From contig JAQZAZ010000017.1 in the NCBI GenBank assembly GCA_029239355.1, positions 1 through 57,719 of the forward strand: a stretch of DNA of 57,719 nt. The letters run 5' to 3'. The notes below the pieces were generated by a model. It did no database searches and was not told the DNA's origin. It saw only the letters and a list, made by a program, of their open reading frames with translations. Positions 25,826 through 35,700 of the stretch are shown one piece after another. The stretch is from Sphingobacterium sp. (GTDB lineage Bacteria; Bacteroidota; Bacteroidia; Sphingobacteriales; Sphingobacteriaceae). Numbering within the stretch: position 1 is the first letter of the stretch; each line of letters opens with the position of its first letter. The position numbers were made by a program, and so were the translations under genes.

Positions 25826-26156
25826 TTAAGTTGTCAATCGTTCCTGTAAAGTTTGCAACAGGCTACTTTGAGAACATCCAGCGGTACGAAATAGTTCGAT
25901 TGAATCCTTTAAAGCTGTCAGTTTACAGCTTCAATTCCAAAGTTCAGGAAGGCAGATATTTTAGTGGTATCTGTCTTTGGCCGTCGTAATTTTCGTTGTG
26001 CATCGGCTATAAAGAAGGTCAAACTTTTGAGGTGGATATGCTTTTTGTCTTTAAAATAGATATCAATGGTATGCCAGCCAGTGTCCGGCAGGCCCAAATG
26101 GATTCGGTGAATAGATGTTGCTCCCTTTCAAGAAGCGGACCTATTTTGTTCGCCAT
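25826..26156 (-). pseudogene. Decayed gene with frameshifts
   Basis: Three consecutive minus-strand frames read as one plausible protein if two frameshifts are allowed: MANKIGPLLE from ATG 26156, then GLPDTGWHTIDIYFKDKKHI ... RRPKTDTTKISAFLNFGIEA to a stop at 25918-25920, then KLTALKDSIELFRTAG ... LQTLQERLTT to a stop at 25826-25828. Each piece is protein-like and they abut in order. I do not recognise the family. The open plus-strand frames across the same stretch look like antisense shadows. Confidence 0.4.
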
Positions 26157-26308
26157 AACAAATATAATAAAAGACCCCGATTCTGTGTACAACAACGATA
26201 TAAATCAAGCTTCAAACGATTTGTTAAAAAGTAGCGGTTCGATAACTGATTATTTCCTATTTTTGTATGACTTCCAATAACAATCTAATTTAGTCGGGAA
26301 CAACTGCT

Positions 26309-28639
26309 ATGCAATTTAACTTCTCATTCGAATCCAGTCCTTTTAAGACGCTTATCGCTTTCCATAAGATTATAAAATCATTTGAGGAAACGGCTTTATC
26401 CGAAGTTGGTTTTCAGGCCAGCTATGCGAAATCCTTGCTGGAAGAATTCAAAAAATATCCAGCGCTTATCGAAGGGATCGAAAAAACCGAAGAGCTGAAA
26501 CAGTATGAGCCTATCATCAAAGTCCTTTTAGCTGATTTATTCCCAAGTTCGCTCACGCAAAATGAGATAAAAGCCATTACAATCCCTTTCCATTCATATA
26601 CATTTAATCATACAGCACGATTAGATCGTATTTTAAGCGATGCTGGAGATCATTATCAGTTTAGTTTGCGGGATATCACCGCCGATTATTATTACATTCT
26701 GAATTGCTGTGTGATCCTCAGTCAGTACTATGGAGTCAAGGTGGATGCCATGGATGCCCCCCTGTTTTTGGATATACCCGATAAGAATAACATCACGCAT
26801 CACTACAGGGTACTGTTCAACGCCGATTTTATGGATGTCGTTCCTACCGAACGTGCTTTTGCTCTTTCGGCTGAGGACATTACTGAACTAGTTGATCATT
26901 TTTCAGATATCGCGTTGTGGAAGTCCAAATTTCCAGAGCAAAGCTGGATTCTGAAAGGTTTTTCCATTATGACCCTTTTTGATGCGACCATTGAAAATGC
27001 CGTTTCAAGCTTCAAGAGCAATTTACTCCGGGAAGATAGCACCATACAATTGGCAGAAATTGAAACCATTTTCAGGTCAATTTATAAAATAGAAGATTTG
27101 CGGATAGGACTTACCTCCTTTGAAAAAGTCAGGGAAGAGTTCAATCTCAGAATTGTCGAAAAACAGCTATACAGCCACCTGTTGTACGATTCCACGATTG
27201 CAGAGTGTGAAGAGATGCTGTGTAATGATACCTTGGAGAGCCTGCTCACCGAAGAAGAGCTACTCGTTGTTCCCGATATCGACAAAATGCCAGTTTCAGA
27301 TCCAAAGCAAGCGTGTTTTGTAAACAAACTGAAACAGCAAAATGTGAAGAGCTTTATCTTTGCTCCCTTGATACAGGATGACAAAGTGCTGGGGATATTA
27401 GAAATGTCCTCGTCCCGGGTACGTGAACTGAATTCTGTCAATGCCAATAAACTCAATTTTATCTTGCCGTTTATAAGAGACAAGGTATTCAAGGCATTTT
27501 CTGAAACAGAAAACCAGATTGAAGCCATCATCCAGAAAGAATACACATCCATTCATCCGAGTGTCAAATGGCGTTTTCAGGAAGAGGCCATCCATTACCT
27601 CAACGATAAAGCCTTTGGAAAAGATTACACCCTTCAGGAAATCGTTTTTGAAAACGTTTACCCACTCTATGGGCAGATTGACGTCCAGGGCTCTTCAGAA
27701 TCCAGAAATCAGGCCATTAAACAAGATTTGGTCAACCAGACCAAAGATCTGATCGCGCTTTTCACAGCGATAAACCAAAAACATCGGTTGCCCTTATTTG
27801 AGCAGAAGGTGTTTGACCTGGAGCGCAACCTGGAGACACTTGACCATTCCCTGTCTACCGATACAGAACAGGTGGTGCTGGATCATTTCAATCTGGATGT
27901 GCACCCTATCTTGGATAATTTTCGGAAAAACAATACAAATAGTCTGATCGCCAAGACTATTGACGCCTACTTCGATCGGATAAATCCTGCTATAGGTGGT
28001 TTTTACGAAGCTAGACAAGATTACGACAACTCGATCGATCTGATCAATAAGAAACTGGTTACTATTCTTGACGGAAAACAGGTAGAAGCGCAAGAATACT
28101 TCCCGCATTATTACGAGCGTTATAAAACCGATGGCATTGAGCACAATATGTATATCGGAGCTTCCATCGCACCCGACAAGAATTTTGATCTATACTATCT
28201 CAAAAATCTACGGCTATGGCAGATGCAGGTCATGTGTGAAATGGAAAATAAGTTTAAAAAGATTCAGCCCAAATTACCTCACCAACTGGACGTCACATCG
28301 CTGATCCTCGTTTTTGGAAACCCGATTTCCATCCGTTTTAAAATGGACGAAAAGCAGTTTGATATCGACGGCTCCTACAATGTACGATATGAAATTGTGA
28401 AAAAGCGCATCGACAAAGCGAAGATCAAAGGATCGGCCGAGCGTATTACCCAAAAAGGGAAATTAGCCATTGTCTATTCACATTCTCATGAAGAAACAGA
28501 ATATCTGGGGTATATCAAGCTGCTGCAGCACAAAGGCTTATTAAATGAAGAAATTGAAAAGTTTGAGGTAGAAGATCTGCAGGGGCTAATCGGTCTTAAA
28601 GCTCTTCGGGTTGGATTTACGTTTCGGGATCATGGTTAA
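26309..28639 (+). CDS. Large GAF-like domain protein of unknown function
   Basis: A 776-residue soluble protein. The middle (about 240-395) looks like a GAF fold: a helix, VREEFNLRIVEKQLYSHLL, a loop region and the closing strands KSFIFAPLIQDDKVLGILEMSS, followed by a long helix. N- and C-terminal parts (about 1-235 and 400-776) have no domain I recognise and are rich in charged helices. No kinase, cyclase or phosphodiesterase motif and no membrane helix is seen. Similar large GAF proteins occur in Bacteroidota. It stands alone between a spacer and a TetR gene. A ligand-sensing role is inferred only from the GAF-like part. Confidence 0.7.
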   Translation: MQFNFSFESSPFKTLIAFHKIIKSFEETALSEVGFQASYAKSLLEEFKKYPALIEGIEKTEELKQYEPIIKVLLADLFPSSLTQNEIKAITIPFHSYTFNHTARLDRILSDAGDHYQFSLRDITADYYYILNCCVILSQYYGVKVDAMDAPLFLDIPDKNNITHHYRVLFNADFMDVVPTERAFALSAEDITELVDHFSDIALWKSKFPEQSWILKGFSIMTLFDATIENAVSSFKSNLLREDSTIQLAEIETIFRSIYKIEDLRIGLTSFEKVREEFNLRIVEKQLYSHLLYDSTIAECEEMLCNDTLESLLTEEELLVVPDIDKMPVSDPKQACFVNKLKQQNVKSFIFAPLIQDDKVLGILEMSSSRVRELNSVNANKLNFILPFIRDKVFKAFSETENQIEAIIQKEYTSIHPSVKWRFQEEAIHYLNDKAFGKDYTLQEIVFENVYPLYGQIDVQGSSESRNQAIKQDLVNQTKDLIALFTAINQKHRLPLFEQKVFDLERNLETLDHSLSTDTEQVVLDHFNLDVHPILDNFRKNNTNSLIAKTIDAYFDRINPAIGGFYEARQDYDNSIDLINKKLVTILDGKQVEAQEYFPHYYERYKTDGIEHNMYIGASIAPDKNFDLYYLKNLRLWQMQVMCEMENKFKKIQPKLPHQLDVTSLILVFGNPISIRFKMDEKQFDIDGSYNVRYEIVKKRIDKAKIKGSAERITQKGKLAIVYSHSHEETEYLGYIKLLQHKGLLNEEIEKFEVEDLQGLIGLKALRVGFTFRDHG

Positions 28640-28972
28640 AAGAAATCATCAGCCCCATCCACTTGTCGATTGCTCAAATATTGAAGCAGAGCCTCTAATG
28701 GCGATGTGTGTGACGCTGCCGTAAAAAAATAGTACCAAGAGATATAGTTTGATGAAAGCACTTTCATAACCTGTGCATATTGCAACAATCTTTACAATCT
28801 TCCCTTTATTCCTCCATGATTATTTTGGAAATAAATCTCTAATGGAGAAAATTAAAAAGTAATAAAAGCGAAACATTTAATGAGGAAGGTAAATCGATCC
28901 TATTTATACGCTCCGTTAGCGCATAGCACTGATAAGCCTTAAGGTATCTCAAGGCTAAATTAAATACAGGCG
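28640..28972. other. Spacer after the GAF-like gene
   Basis: No gene or clear hairpin terminator is seen in these 330 AT-rich bases; the regulatory palindromes near its right end are listed separately. Confidence 0.5.
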
Positions 28973-28992
28973 AATTTGAAAATTTTCAAATT
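28973..28992. promoter_or_regulatory. Perfect 20-bp palindrome upstream of TetR gene
   Basis: AATTTGAAAATTTTCAAATT is fully self-complementary over 20 bases. It lies 50 bases before the TetR start and 24 bases before a second dyad, so it may be an additional operator or simply an AT-rich promoter element. Confidence 0.4.
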
Positions 28993-29016
28993 ATAATCAG
29001 AAAAAACAGTTATATT

Positions 29017-29036
29017 TATCTACCTAGTAGTAGATA
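29017..29036. promoter_or_regulatory. Inverted repeat, probable TetR autoregulatory operator
   Basis: A perfect 7-bp inverted repeat with a 6-base centre (TATCTAC-CTAGTA-GTAGATA) ends six bases before the TetR start codon. Placement over the start region is classic for autorepression by TetR-family proteins. Confidence 0.6.
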
Positions 29037-29041
29037 GATTT

Positions 29042-29752
29042 ATGAATACCAAGGAAAAAATAATCAATACTGCCGCCGAAATGTTGTCTGACAATGGATT
29101 TAATGCCTTTAGCTTTCATGACATTTCAAGGGAGATCGGCATCAAAACCTCTTCCATACATTATTACTTTCCGACCAAAAGCGATCTTATCATTGAAGTC
29201 ATACGTTATTCTCAGCGCATACAGACGGCTTTATTTGCGTCCATTACAGATAAGACGCCATCTGAAAAACTAGTTGTGCTGATAGATTTTTACGTGGACT
29301 TAGCCCGTAAAGGACAGATGTGCCCTATTGTCTCGATTTCATCCGACATGAAAGACATAGATCCCAATATCAAAGACGAAGTCAGTAAATTTTATGATTT
29401 TCTAGCCGATTGGCTCACTTCCTTGCTGGCAGATGGAATCCATAAAAAACACTTTGTATGCGCGCAGCGTCCAGCAAATAAAGCAATCGAACTATTAAAT
29501 ATCCTGGCGATGCTGCCTATTTTATCCCGGCTTGGCAAAGGCGCCGAAAGCATTGCCAGAATAAAGCAGTCCCTCATTGACAACCTTTTAAATCCAGACG
29601 ATCCCGGACAGATCCCGGCGGGGCCAACGGCGGAGATCACACAGAAAAATGAGACTATTGCCCACCTCAATGCTGTTATTGCCGCCCAAAAGAAAGTAAT
29701 TGCCCTCTATGAGGCAAATGAAATTTTGCAAAAATGGGAAACGCAGAAATAA
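29042..29752 (+). CDS. TetR-family transcriptional regulator
   Basis: A 236-residue regulator. The N-terminal HTH is clear (EKIINTAAEMLSDNGFNAFS, then ISREIGIKTSSIHYYFPTKS). The ligand-binding half (about 60-185) is helical. The C-terminal ~45 residues (after NPDDPGQIPAGPTAEI) form a probable coiled-coil helix (THE segment ENETIAHLNAVIAAQKKVIA-like), longer than usual for the family. No target operon is adjacent on the same strand; the neighbour is a convergent sulfatase. It probably represses itself through the dyad at 29017-29036. Confidence 0.92.
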   Translation: MNTKEKIINTAAEMLSDNGFNAFSFHDISREIGIKTSSIHYYFPTKSDLIIEVIRYSQRIQTALFASITDKTPSEKLVVLIDFYVDLARKGQMCPIVSISSDMKDIDPNIKDEVSKFYDFLADWLTSLLADGIHKKHFVCAQRPANKAIELLNILAMLPILSRLGKGAESIARIKQSLIDNLLNPDDPGQIPAGPTAEITQKNETIAHLNAVIAAQKKVIALYEANEILQKWETQK

Positions 29753-29840
29753 ACCGTTACAGCGAAACCATAAAAACGTTTTGATACAGTCCCAGCGCAG
29801 AAGAATAAAACATTGTATAAACTAATTTTGTTTTTATTTG

Positions 29841-29869
29841 ATGCTGCTGCAATAAATTTGCAGCAGCAT
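29841..29869. terminator. Hairpin between convergent TetR and sulfatase genes
   Basis: A 12-bp stem (ATGCTGCTGCAA with TTGCAGCAGCAT) with a 5-base loop. T-residues lie before rather than after it on the plus strand, so it is not a canonical terminator, but its position between convergent genes fits. Confidence 0.5.
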
Positions 29870-29950
29870 TCATTACCGGTTGCAGCGGTAGCATAGGTCC
29901 TTAGGTTGAAAAGAACCCAGCCACATCGCTTGGCTGGCACTCCAACGACA

Positions 29951-31360
29951 TTAAGGAATATCCAATTGACTAACGACAGGCACCACACTTTTGCGATGTT
30001 CTTCGATCAATCCGGATAGCTCTTTTACCAACTCGGGATGTTTTTCGGCGATATCATTAGCTTCTCCAATATCTTCATTAAGGTTGTACAGTTTGGGTCT
30101 CTCTAGCCTGCTAAGCTGATCCGGGTATGCAAACTCACTATTGCTATAGAATGAAAGCTTATAGGGGCCTTTACGTACAGCTACCAGTTGCGAGGCATGA
30201 TAGTAGAACATCTCATCACGGGGGCTTTTTTGTTGCGTACCGGTAAGTACTCCTGTAAGATCATATCCGTCATATACTCTGTCCTTTGGTAACTCTGTGT
30301 GGGCCAAACTTGCGAAGGTTGTCAATACGTCCAAGGTGCTTCCTATCTCGGTTATCTGACCTGGTTTGACGCGCTCGGGCCCCCAAAAAACAGCGGGCAC
30401 GCGCACACCGCCTTCATAGCTATTCCCCTTCGCGCCATACAGCGGACCCGATGAGCCTCCAAGATCTTTAAATATCTTCCAGGGACCGTTGTCTGATACA
30501 AAGACTACATAGGTGTTTTTATCTAAACCCTGCTTTTTGAGCGCCGCAACGATTTCCCCAACGCTCCAATCGATTTCCTCTATGACATCACCATAAATGC
30601 CCCGCGCACTTTTTCCTTTAAACTTATCGTTCGCAAAAAGAGGAACATGGGGCATAGAATGCGCCAAATAGAGAAAGAATGGGTTCTCCTTGTTTTTAGT
30701 GATAAATTCAACAGCCTCCTTCGTATACCGTTCCGTAAGTGTGTTCTGAATCGCCGGTTTTTCAATAACCACCTCATTTTGGAGTAAAGGAACCTGGAAA
30801 TATTCATTTTTCGGCTGGGTGATTGCTTCTACATAAGGGATAGAATCTACGCGATCCATATCGTTGCTATACGGAATACCGTAATAGTAGTCAAAACCAT
30901 GTTTTGTAGGCAGAAATTCAGGCCGGCTTCCCAGATGCCACTTCCCTACGATACCGGTATGATACCCATTCTGTTTTAGTAATTTAGCAATTGTAATCTC
31001 TGACAAGGGAAGACCTCCTTTAGAGTCCGGAAATAAAACCCGTTTTTTCTCCCCTTGCATACCACTTCTAATCGGCAAGCGCCCCGTTAATAGTCCAGCC
31101 CTAGAAGGTGTACATACATTTGCCGCCACATAAAAATTCGTCCATTTTTGTCCTTCCAACGCTAGACGGTCGATATTCGGTGTTTTGATTGTAGGATTAC
31201 CGTAGGTTCCAAGATCGCCGTATCCTTGATCATCTGTAAAAATTAATATAAAATTTGGCCGCGTGGCGCCGTCTTTTCGCTGCGCGAAGGAAGGCTGAGC
31301 AATCCCAATTGCCAGTGCAAATAATACGATTGACCTTATCATAAGTACTCTTTTCATCAT
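29951..31360 (-). CDS. Sulfatase (formylglycine-dependent, arylsulfatase A-like)
   Basis: A 469-residue secreted sulfatase. Signal peptide ends near SFAQ27. The metal-binding pair is in LIFTDDQGYGDLGTYG (Asp43, Asp44) and the active-site cysteine is Cys83 in NVCTPSRAGLLTGR, a C-x-P-S-R motif converted to formylglycine by a maturation enzyme encoded elsewhere. Further motifs GKWHLG and FVSDNGPW are intact. It removes sulfate from a glycan or aryl ester in the periplasm. It is the third gene of the SusC-SusD-sulfatase operon, 18 bases after susD, so the imported glycan is probably sulfated. Confidence 0.95.
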   Translation of the reverse strand: MMKRVLMIRSIVLFALAIGIAQPSFAQRKDGATRPNFILIFTDDQGYGDLGTYGNPTIKTPNIDRLALEGQKWTNFYVAANVCTPSRAGLLTGRLPIRSGMQGEKKRVLFPDSKGGLPLSEITIAKLLKQNGYHTGIVGKWHLGSRPEFLPTKHGFDYYYGIPYSNDMDRVDSIPYVEAITQPKNEYFQVPLLQNEVVIEKPAIQNTLTERYTKEAVEFITKNKENPFFLYLAHSMPHVPLFANDKFKGKSARGIYGDVIEEIDWSVGEIVAALKKQGLDKNTYVVFVSDNGPWKIFKDLGGSSGPLYGAKGNSYEGGVRVPAVFWGPERVKPGQITEIGSTLDVLTTFASLAHTELPKDRVYDGYDLTGVLTGTQQKSPRDEMFYYHASQLVAVRKGPYKLSFYSNSEFAYPDQLSRLERPKLYNLNEDIGEANDIAEKHPELVKELSGLIEEHRKSVVPVVSQLDIP

Positions 31361-31378
31361 CTATCTATTTATCGTTTG

Positions 31379-32767
31379 TTAATAACCTTCATTTTGTTCT
31401 AGATTTGGATTCGCGTCGATCTCCGTTTGCGGAATCGGAAACAAGACGTGATGGGTATTGGCGGCTGTCTTTCCCCGTTGTATTGCAGAAGAAATAAATG
31501 TGCCCTCTCTCAGTTGGTCAGAACGACCTGCCTGTTCATACCAAAACTCCCATTTTCGCTCCTTAAAAATCTGCCTCCTAAAACTATCTTTGGTAAGATC
31601 GCCAACCTGTAACGGTTTCAAACCGGCCCGATTGCGAAGCTGATTCACCAAACTGACAGACTCCATAGTAGGACCATTTAATTCATTTAAAGCTTCTGCT
31701 TTACTGATCAGGATATCTGCATAGCGGATAACGGGAACATCATTTCCATAAGATGCCCCGATTGCATTTTTATCAAATTCATACTTGCCAGGATAAGACC
31801 GATTATTTCCTAGCAATTGTGTAAATACGCCGCTGGTATTTGTGTAAGCAGTAACGATCAATTTACGTCTTTTGTCATTGGCATCAAAGGAGTTAACAAA
31901 TTCATCATAGAGATAAACACGGGAAGCGTATATGGTCTGATTGGGTAAATGCGGGTAGTCTGTTGGAAAAGTATTTGCAACAAAAGGATTCCCTAATTGA
32001 GGCGTTGATTGTATGGTCCAAATAATCTCGTTGTTACCTTCATTTTCAATTAAAAACAACTTTGTATAATCAGCAAACAGGGAATATGTCTGCAGCCCAA
32101 TAACCGCATTTGTGCGGTCTATTGCTTTCTGCCATTGCTTTGTATTCAAATATAATTTAACAAGAAAACTAAGTGCCGCTCCTTTGGTTGCTTTGCCGTA
32201 TACAGTCTGTTCGAGGGGTAGCACCGCAGCCGCTTCACTTAAGTCTTTTTCTATAAAAGCGATGGTTTGTTCTTCTGTGGATCTAGCAAGGTAATAATCG
32301 TCTTCCGGACTACTATATAGCGGTAAACGACCAAACCAATCGTGCAGTAAATAATAACTTATTCCTCTAAGAAACTTGGCCTCCGCGATCAGCTGTTCTT
32401 GATTTTGCCCGGAGGCATTTTTTAAAATAAGATTGGCATCACGTATCACCGTATACAATTGTTTCCAGGTGCTGCTAAAATAGGCGTGATTGCTATCCCA
32501 GGTAAAGTTAGAGAGCGGTGTAAAGTTCGCTTCAATGGCACCAAATTCATTCCAATTTTCACCGGATGTCATTCCAGATGTAAAGAAGTAGGCGTAATTT
32601 CGCAATTGGGCATTTCCATAGGCCGAAGTCAATAAGGATTGTAATCCTTCCTCAGAATTTGCATAGTCGTCGTTTAGTTCAGAATAAACCTCTTCGTCCA
32701 ACATGGAGCTACAGGCCGATAAAACCAAAGAACACAGACCAATACTTATATATTTAACAATTTTCAT
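31379..32767 (-). CDS. SusD/RagB-family glycan-binding lipoprotein
   Basis: A 462-residue outer-membrane lipoprotein with lipobox LVLSACSS (Cys19). The fold has the SusD hallmarks: EAKFLRGISYYLLHDWFGRLPL, tetratricopeptide-like helices, VIRYADILISKAEALNELNG and the closing RNRAGL and RKWEFWYEQAGRSDQLR. It covers the SusC transporter and captures oligosaccharides at the surface. It is 15 bases after the SusC gene and 18 bases before the sulfatase gene. Confidence 0.96.
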   Translation of the reverse strand: MKIVKYISIGLCSLVLSACSSMLDEEVYSELNDDYANSEEGLQSLLTSAYGNAQLRNYAYFFTSGMTSGENWNEFGAIEANFTPLSNFTWDSNHAYFSSTWKQLYTVIRDANLILKNASGQNQEQLIAEAKFLRGISYYLLHDWFGRLPLYSSPEDDYYLARSTEEQTIAFIEKDLSEAAAVLPLEQTVYGKATKGAALSFLVKLYLNTKQWQKAIDRTNAVIGLQTYSLFADYTKLFLIENEGNNEIIWTIQSTPQLGNPFVANTFPTDYPHLPNQTIYASRVYLYDEFVNSFDANDKRRKLIVTAYTNTSGVFTQLLGNNRSYPGKYEFDKNAIGASYGNDVPVIRYADILISKAEALNELNGPTMESVSLVNQLRNRAGLKPLQVGDLTKDSFRRQIFKERKWEFWYEQAGRSDQLREGTFISSAIQRGKTAANTHHVLFPIPQTEIDANPNLEQNEGY

Positions 32768-32782
32768 GATGTATAGAGCTAA

Positions 32783-35700
32783 TTAAAATGAAACATTGAT
32801 ACCTGCACCCCAAACACGAGCCAGAGGATATGTATTAAGATCTACCCGGGCACTGCTTGTTCCCAAAGCATTTGCTTCCGGATCATATCCGATATATTTG
32901 CTGATGGTAAAGAGATTCTGGGCCGACAAATAAACCTGCAACTGACGAATCGCTTTGGTAGACCGTAAAGGAACATTATAGTTCAATTGCACATACTTTA
33001 AGCGTAAATAAGACGCATCCTGCAATGCCAGGGTATTTACTTTTCCTCCGCCGTACGAGGTAGGTTCTACTGCTGATGGCCATTTCGCGTCTGTGTTTTC
33101 TGGCGTCCAGCGATCTTCAACAGTAACCCGAAGCATATTTCTCCGGTAATTGCTCGGATACATACTTTCCAATATGTTTCCGTTAAGTACATCACCACCC
33201 TTTTGCCCCTGGAAAAGGAAGTTTAGTCCAACATTTCCATAATTAAGTTCATTCCGCCACCCGTAGGTGAAATCCGGAAAAGGATTTCCTATAATCTGTT
33301 GGTCGGAAGTATTGATAAGGCCATCCTTGTTTATATCTTCAAAAATAGGATAGCCTGGTTTAGATGATTTTTGAGCACTATTTGCCACTTCAGCTGCATC
33401 CTTAAAAATTCCGGTCACTCTATATCCATAATATGTGAAGGCGGGTTGCCCCTCCGTGATAATCGCTACATTCCCAATATTTGCGGCGTTTCCTGTTATA
33501 ATGTTTTTGATATCTCCCAAGTCGGTCACTTTATTCCTGATGCGTGTGAAGTTAATAGACGAAGTCCAGCTAAATTTCTTGCCTTGAACCACATTCCCTG
33601 AGAGAAATAGTTCTATGCCTCGGTTTTCCATTGATCCAATGTTGGAGAGTATAGCATTATATCCCGTTCCCGAAGGTAGAGGAAGTTCAACCAACATATC
33701 ACGCGTCTGTTTTACAAAATAATCGAAGGTCAAATCCACGCGATTTTTAAGAATCGAAGCATCGATTCCAATATCAGTTTGCGCTGTAGATTCCCATTTT
33801 AAGCTGCTATTACCGATGCGGGATGGTGATGTTCCGACATAGAGGGAACTTCCGGATACAAACGTTCCGCCGGTGGTATACGTTTGTAAGGAATTGTAGT
33901 TTCCGATATCCTGATTTCCTGTCACACCCCAGCTGGCACGTAATTTCAAGTTGTCGAATAGCTCCGGAATAAAAGGCTCTCTAGAGATCAGCCAGCCTGC
34001 AGCAAGTGATGGGAAAAAACCGTATTTATTATCCGCACCGAAACGCGATGAACCATCTGCACGGAATGAAGCCGTGAGCAGATATTTCTCATTATGCGTA
34101 TAGTTTACCCGCCCCAAATAAGACAATAATGTATTATCAGCTTTTCCACTGTTTAGGGATGCTGTAGCAATATCACCGAGGCTCAAATTATTCGTTTCCA
34201 AATCGTCCGAAGGAAAATTTCCGATAGAACCCACAAAGCGTTTAGTCTGGAAATTTTGATAGGTTACGCCCCCAAGTACGTCCAATGCGTTTTTACCACC
34301 TAACAGGGTATGGTAGTTCATCGTATACTCCCCTAATATGTCCCTTTTCTCCATGGTTGCAATATTGGCTATCCCGTTTTGGGCAGCTCCCCGAATGGTA
34401 AGCCTGCTATTGAAAATATCCCTACGTTGCGATAACAGGTCTGCCCCTACATTTATTTTTGCTTTCAGACCTTCTATCAATTCGTACTCAAAAAACAGGT
34501 TCCCCAATGTGCGGTTAGTTGCACTTTCATTGCTGATTCCTTCGACCAAGCTCAATGGGTTGTTAATGGTTAAAAATGAAGATTGAGTGAATTTGCCATC
34601 TGGATTATAAATTTTCTCCGTAGGATCGTATAATAAAGCCGCGTTAATCGGACCAGCCGATTCGTTAATACTATTTCCATCGATCGCATTGTTATCCAGA
34701 ATCCGGCTTGTGCTAAGGTTTACACCAAATTTTCCTTTGCTGGCAAAGGTGCTTTCTAAATTGACCCTTCCCGCATATCTATCCATGCCGGTATTCCGAA
34801 CGATACCATCCTGTGAAGTAATATTTAAAGAGGTAAAATAAGTTAAACCCTCGTCGCCCCCAGACAACGAAAGGTTATGATCTTGTACAAAAGCTTTACG
34901 TAAGATTGCTTCTTGCCAATCCGTCCCCGCACCAATATCTGCAATAGCCCCAGCATTAAACACAGGGGGCTGTCCCTTCTCTGACGCCAATTGATTGATC
35001 ACATCGATATATTCTCTGGTATTTAATATATCGATCTTTTTCGCTATCGATTGTACACCCCCATTAAGCGAATAGTTTAGTCTACGTTGTCCCTTGGCAC
35101 CGCGTTTTGTGGTTATTAAGATAACCCCGTTTGCGGCCCTTGAACCATAGATGGCTGCTGCCGAAGCATCTTTTAAAACCTCTATGGAAGCAATATCATT
35201 TGGATTGATGGCATTGATAGGGTTTTTGGCCACCAGATTATTGGCAATCCCACCCTCTCCTGAGGAAGAAGTCAGGTTGGTAGCGTTATCGATGGGTAGC
35301 CCATCAATTACATACAAGGGGCTCGATCCTGCATTGATGGAATTATTTCCGCGGATACGTACATTCACCCCGCCTCCAGGTTCCGAACTTGACTGCTGGA
35401 TGTTGATACCTGCAGATGTTCCCTGAAGTAATTGATCAACGGAGGTTACTGCCGCTCCTTTATTGAAATCAACATCTTTTAAACTCGTCACTGCGCCCGT
35501 CAAATCCCGCTTTCGCTGAGTTCCATAGCCAACTATAATAACTTCGTCTAAATGCTCGGTGGATGGCTCCAATGCGATAACAGTAGGTGATGCAGTAACA
35601 ACCAATGTCTTAGAAGTGTAACCAACGAATGAGATTTTTAGCTTGAAAGGGAGTGTCTGCCCCGTAACAAAATGGAAATTCCCGTCGCGATCACTTTTTA

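Noticed and set aside
25582..26280. Open plus-strand frames of 135 and 94 codons
   Set aside because: Composition and lack of promoter or start suggest antisense shadows; the minus-strand pieces across the same bases read better as protein.
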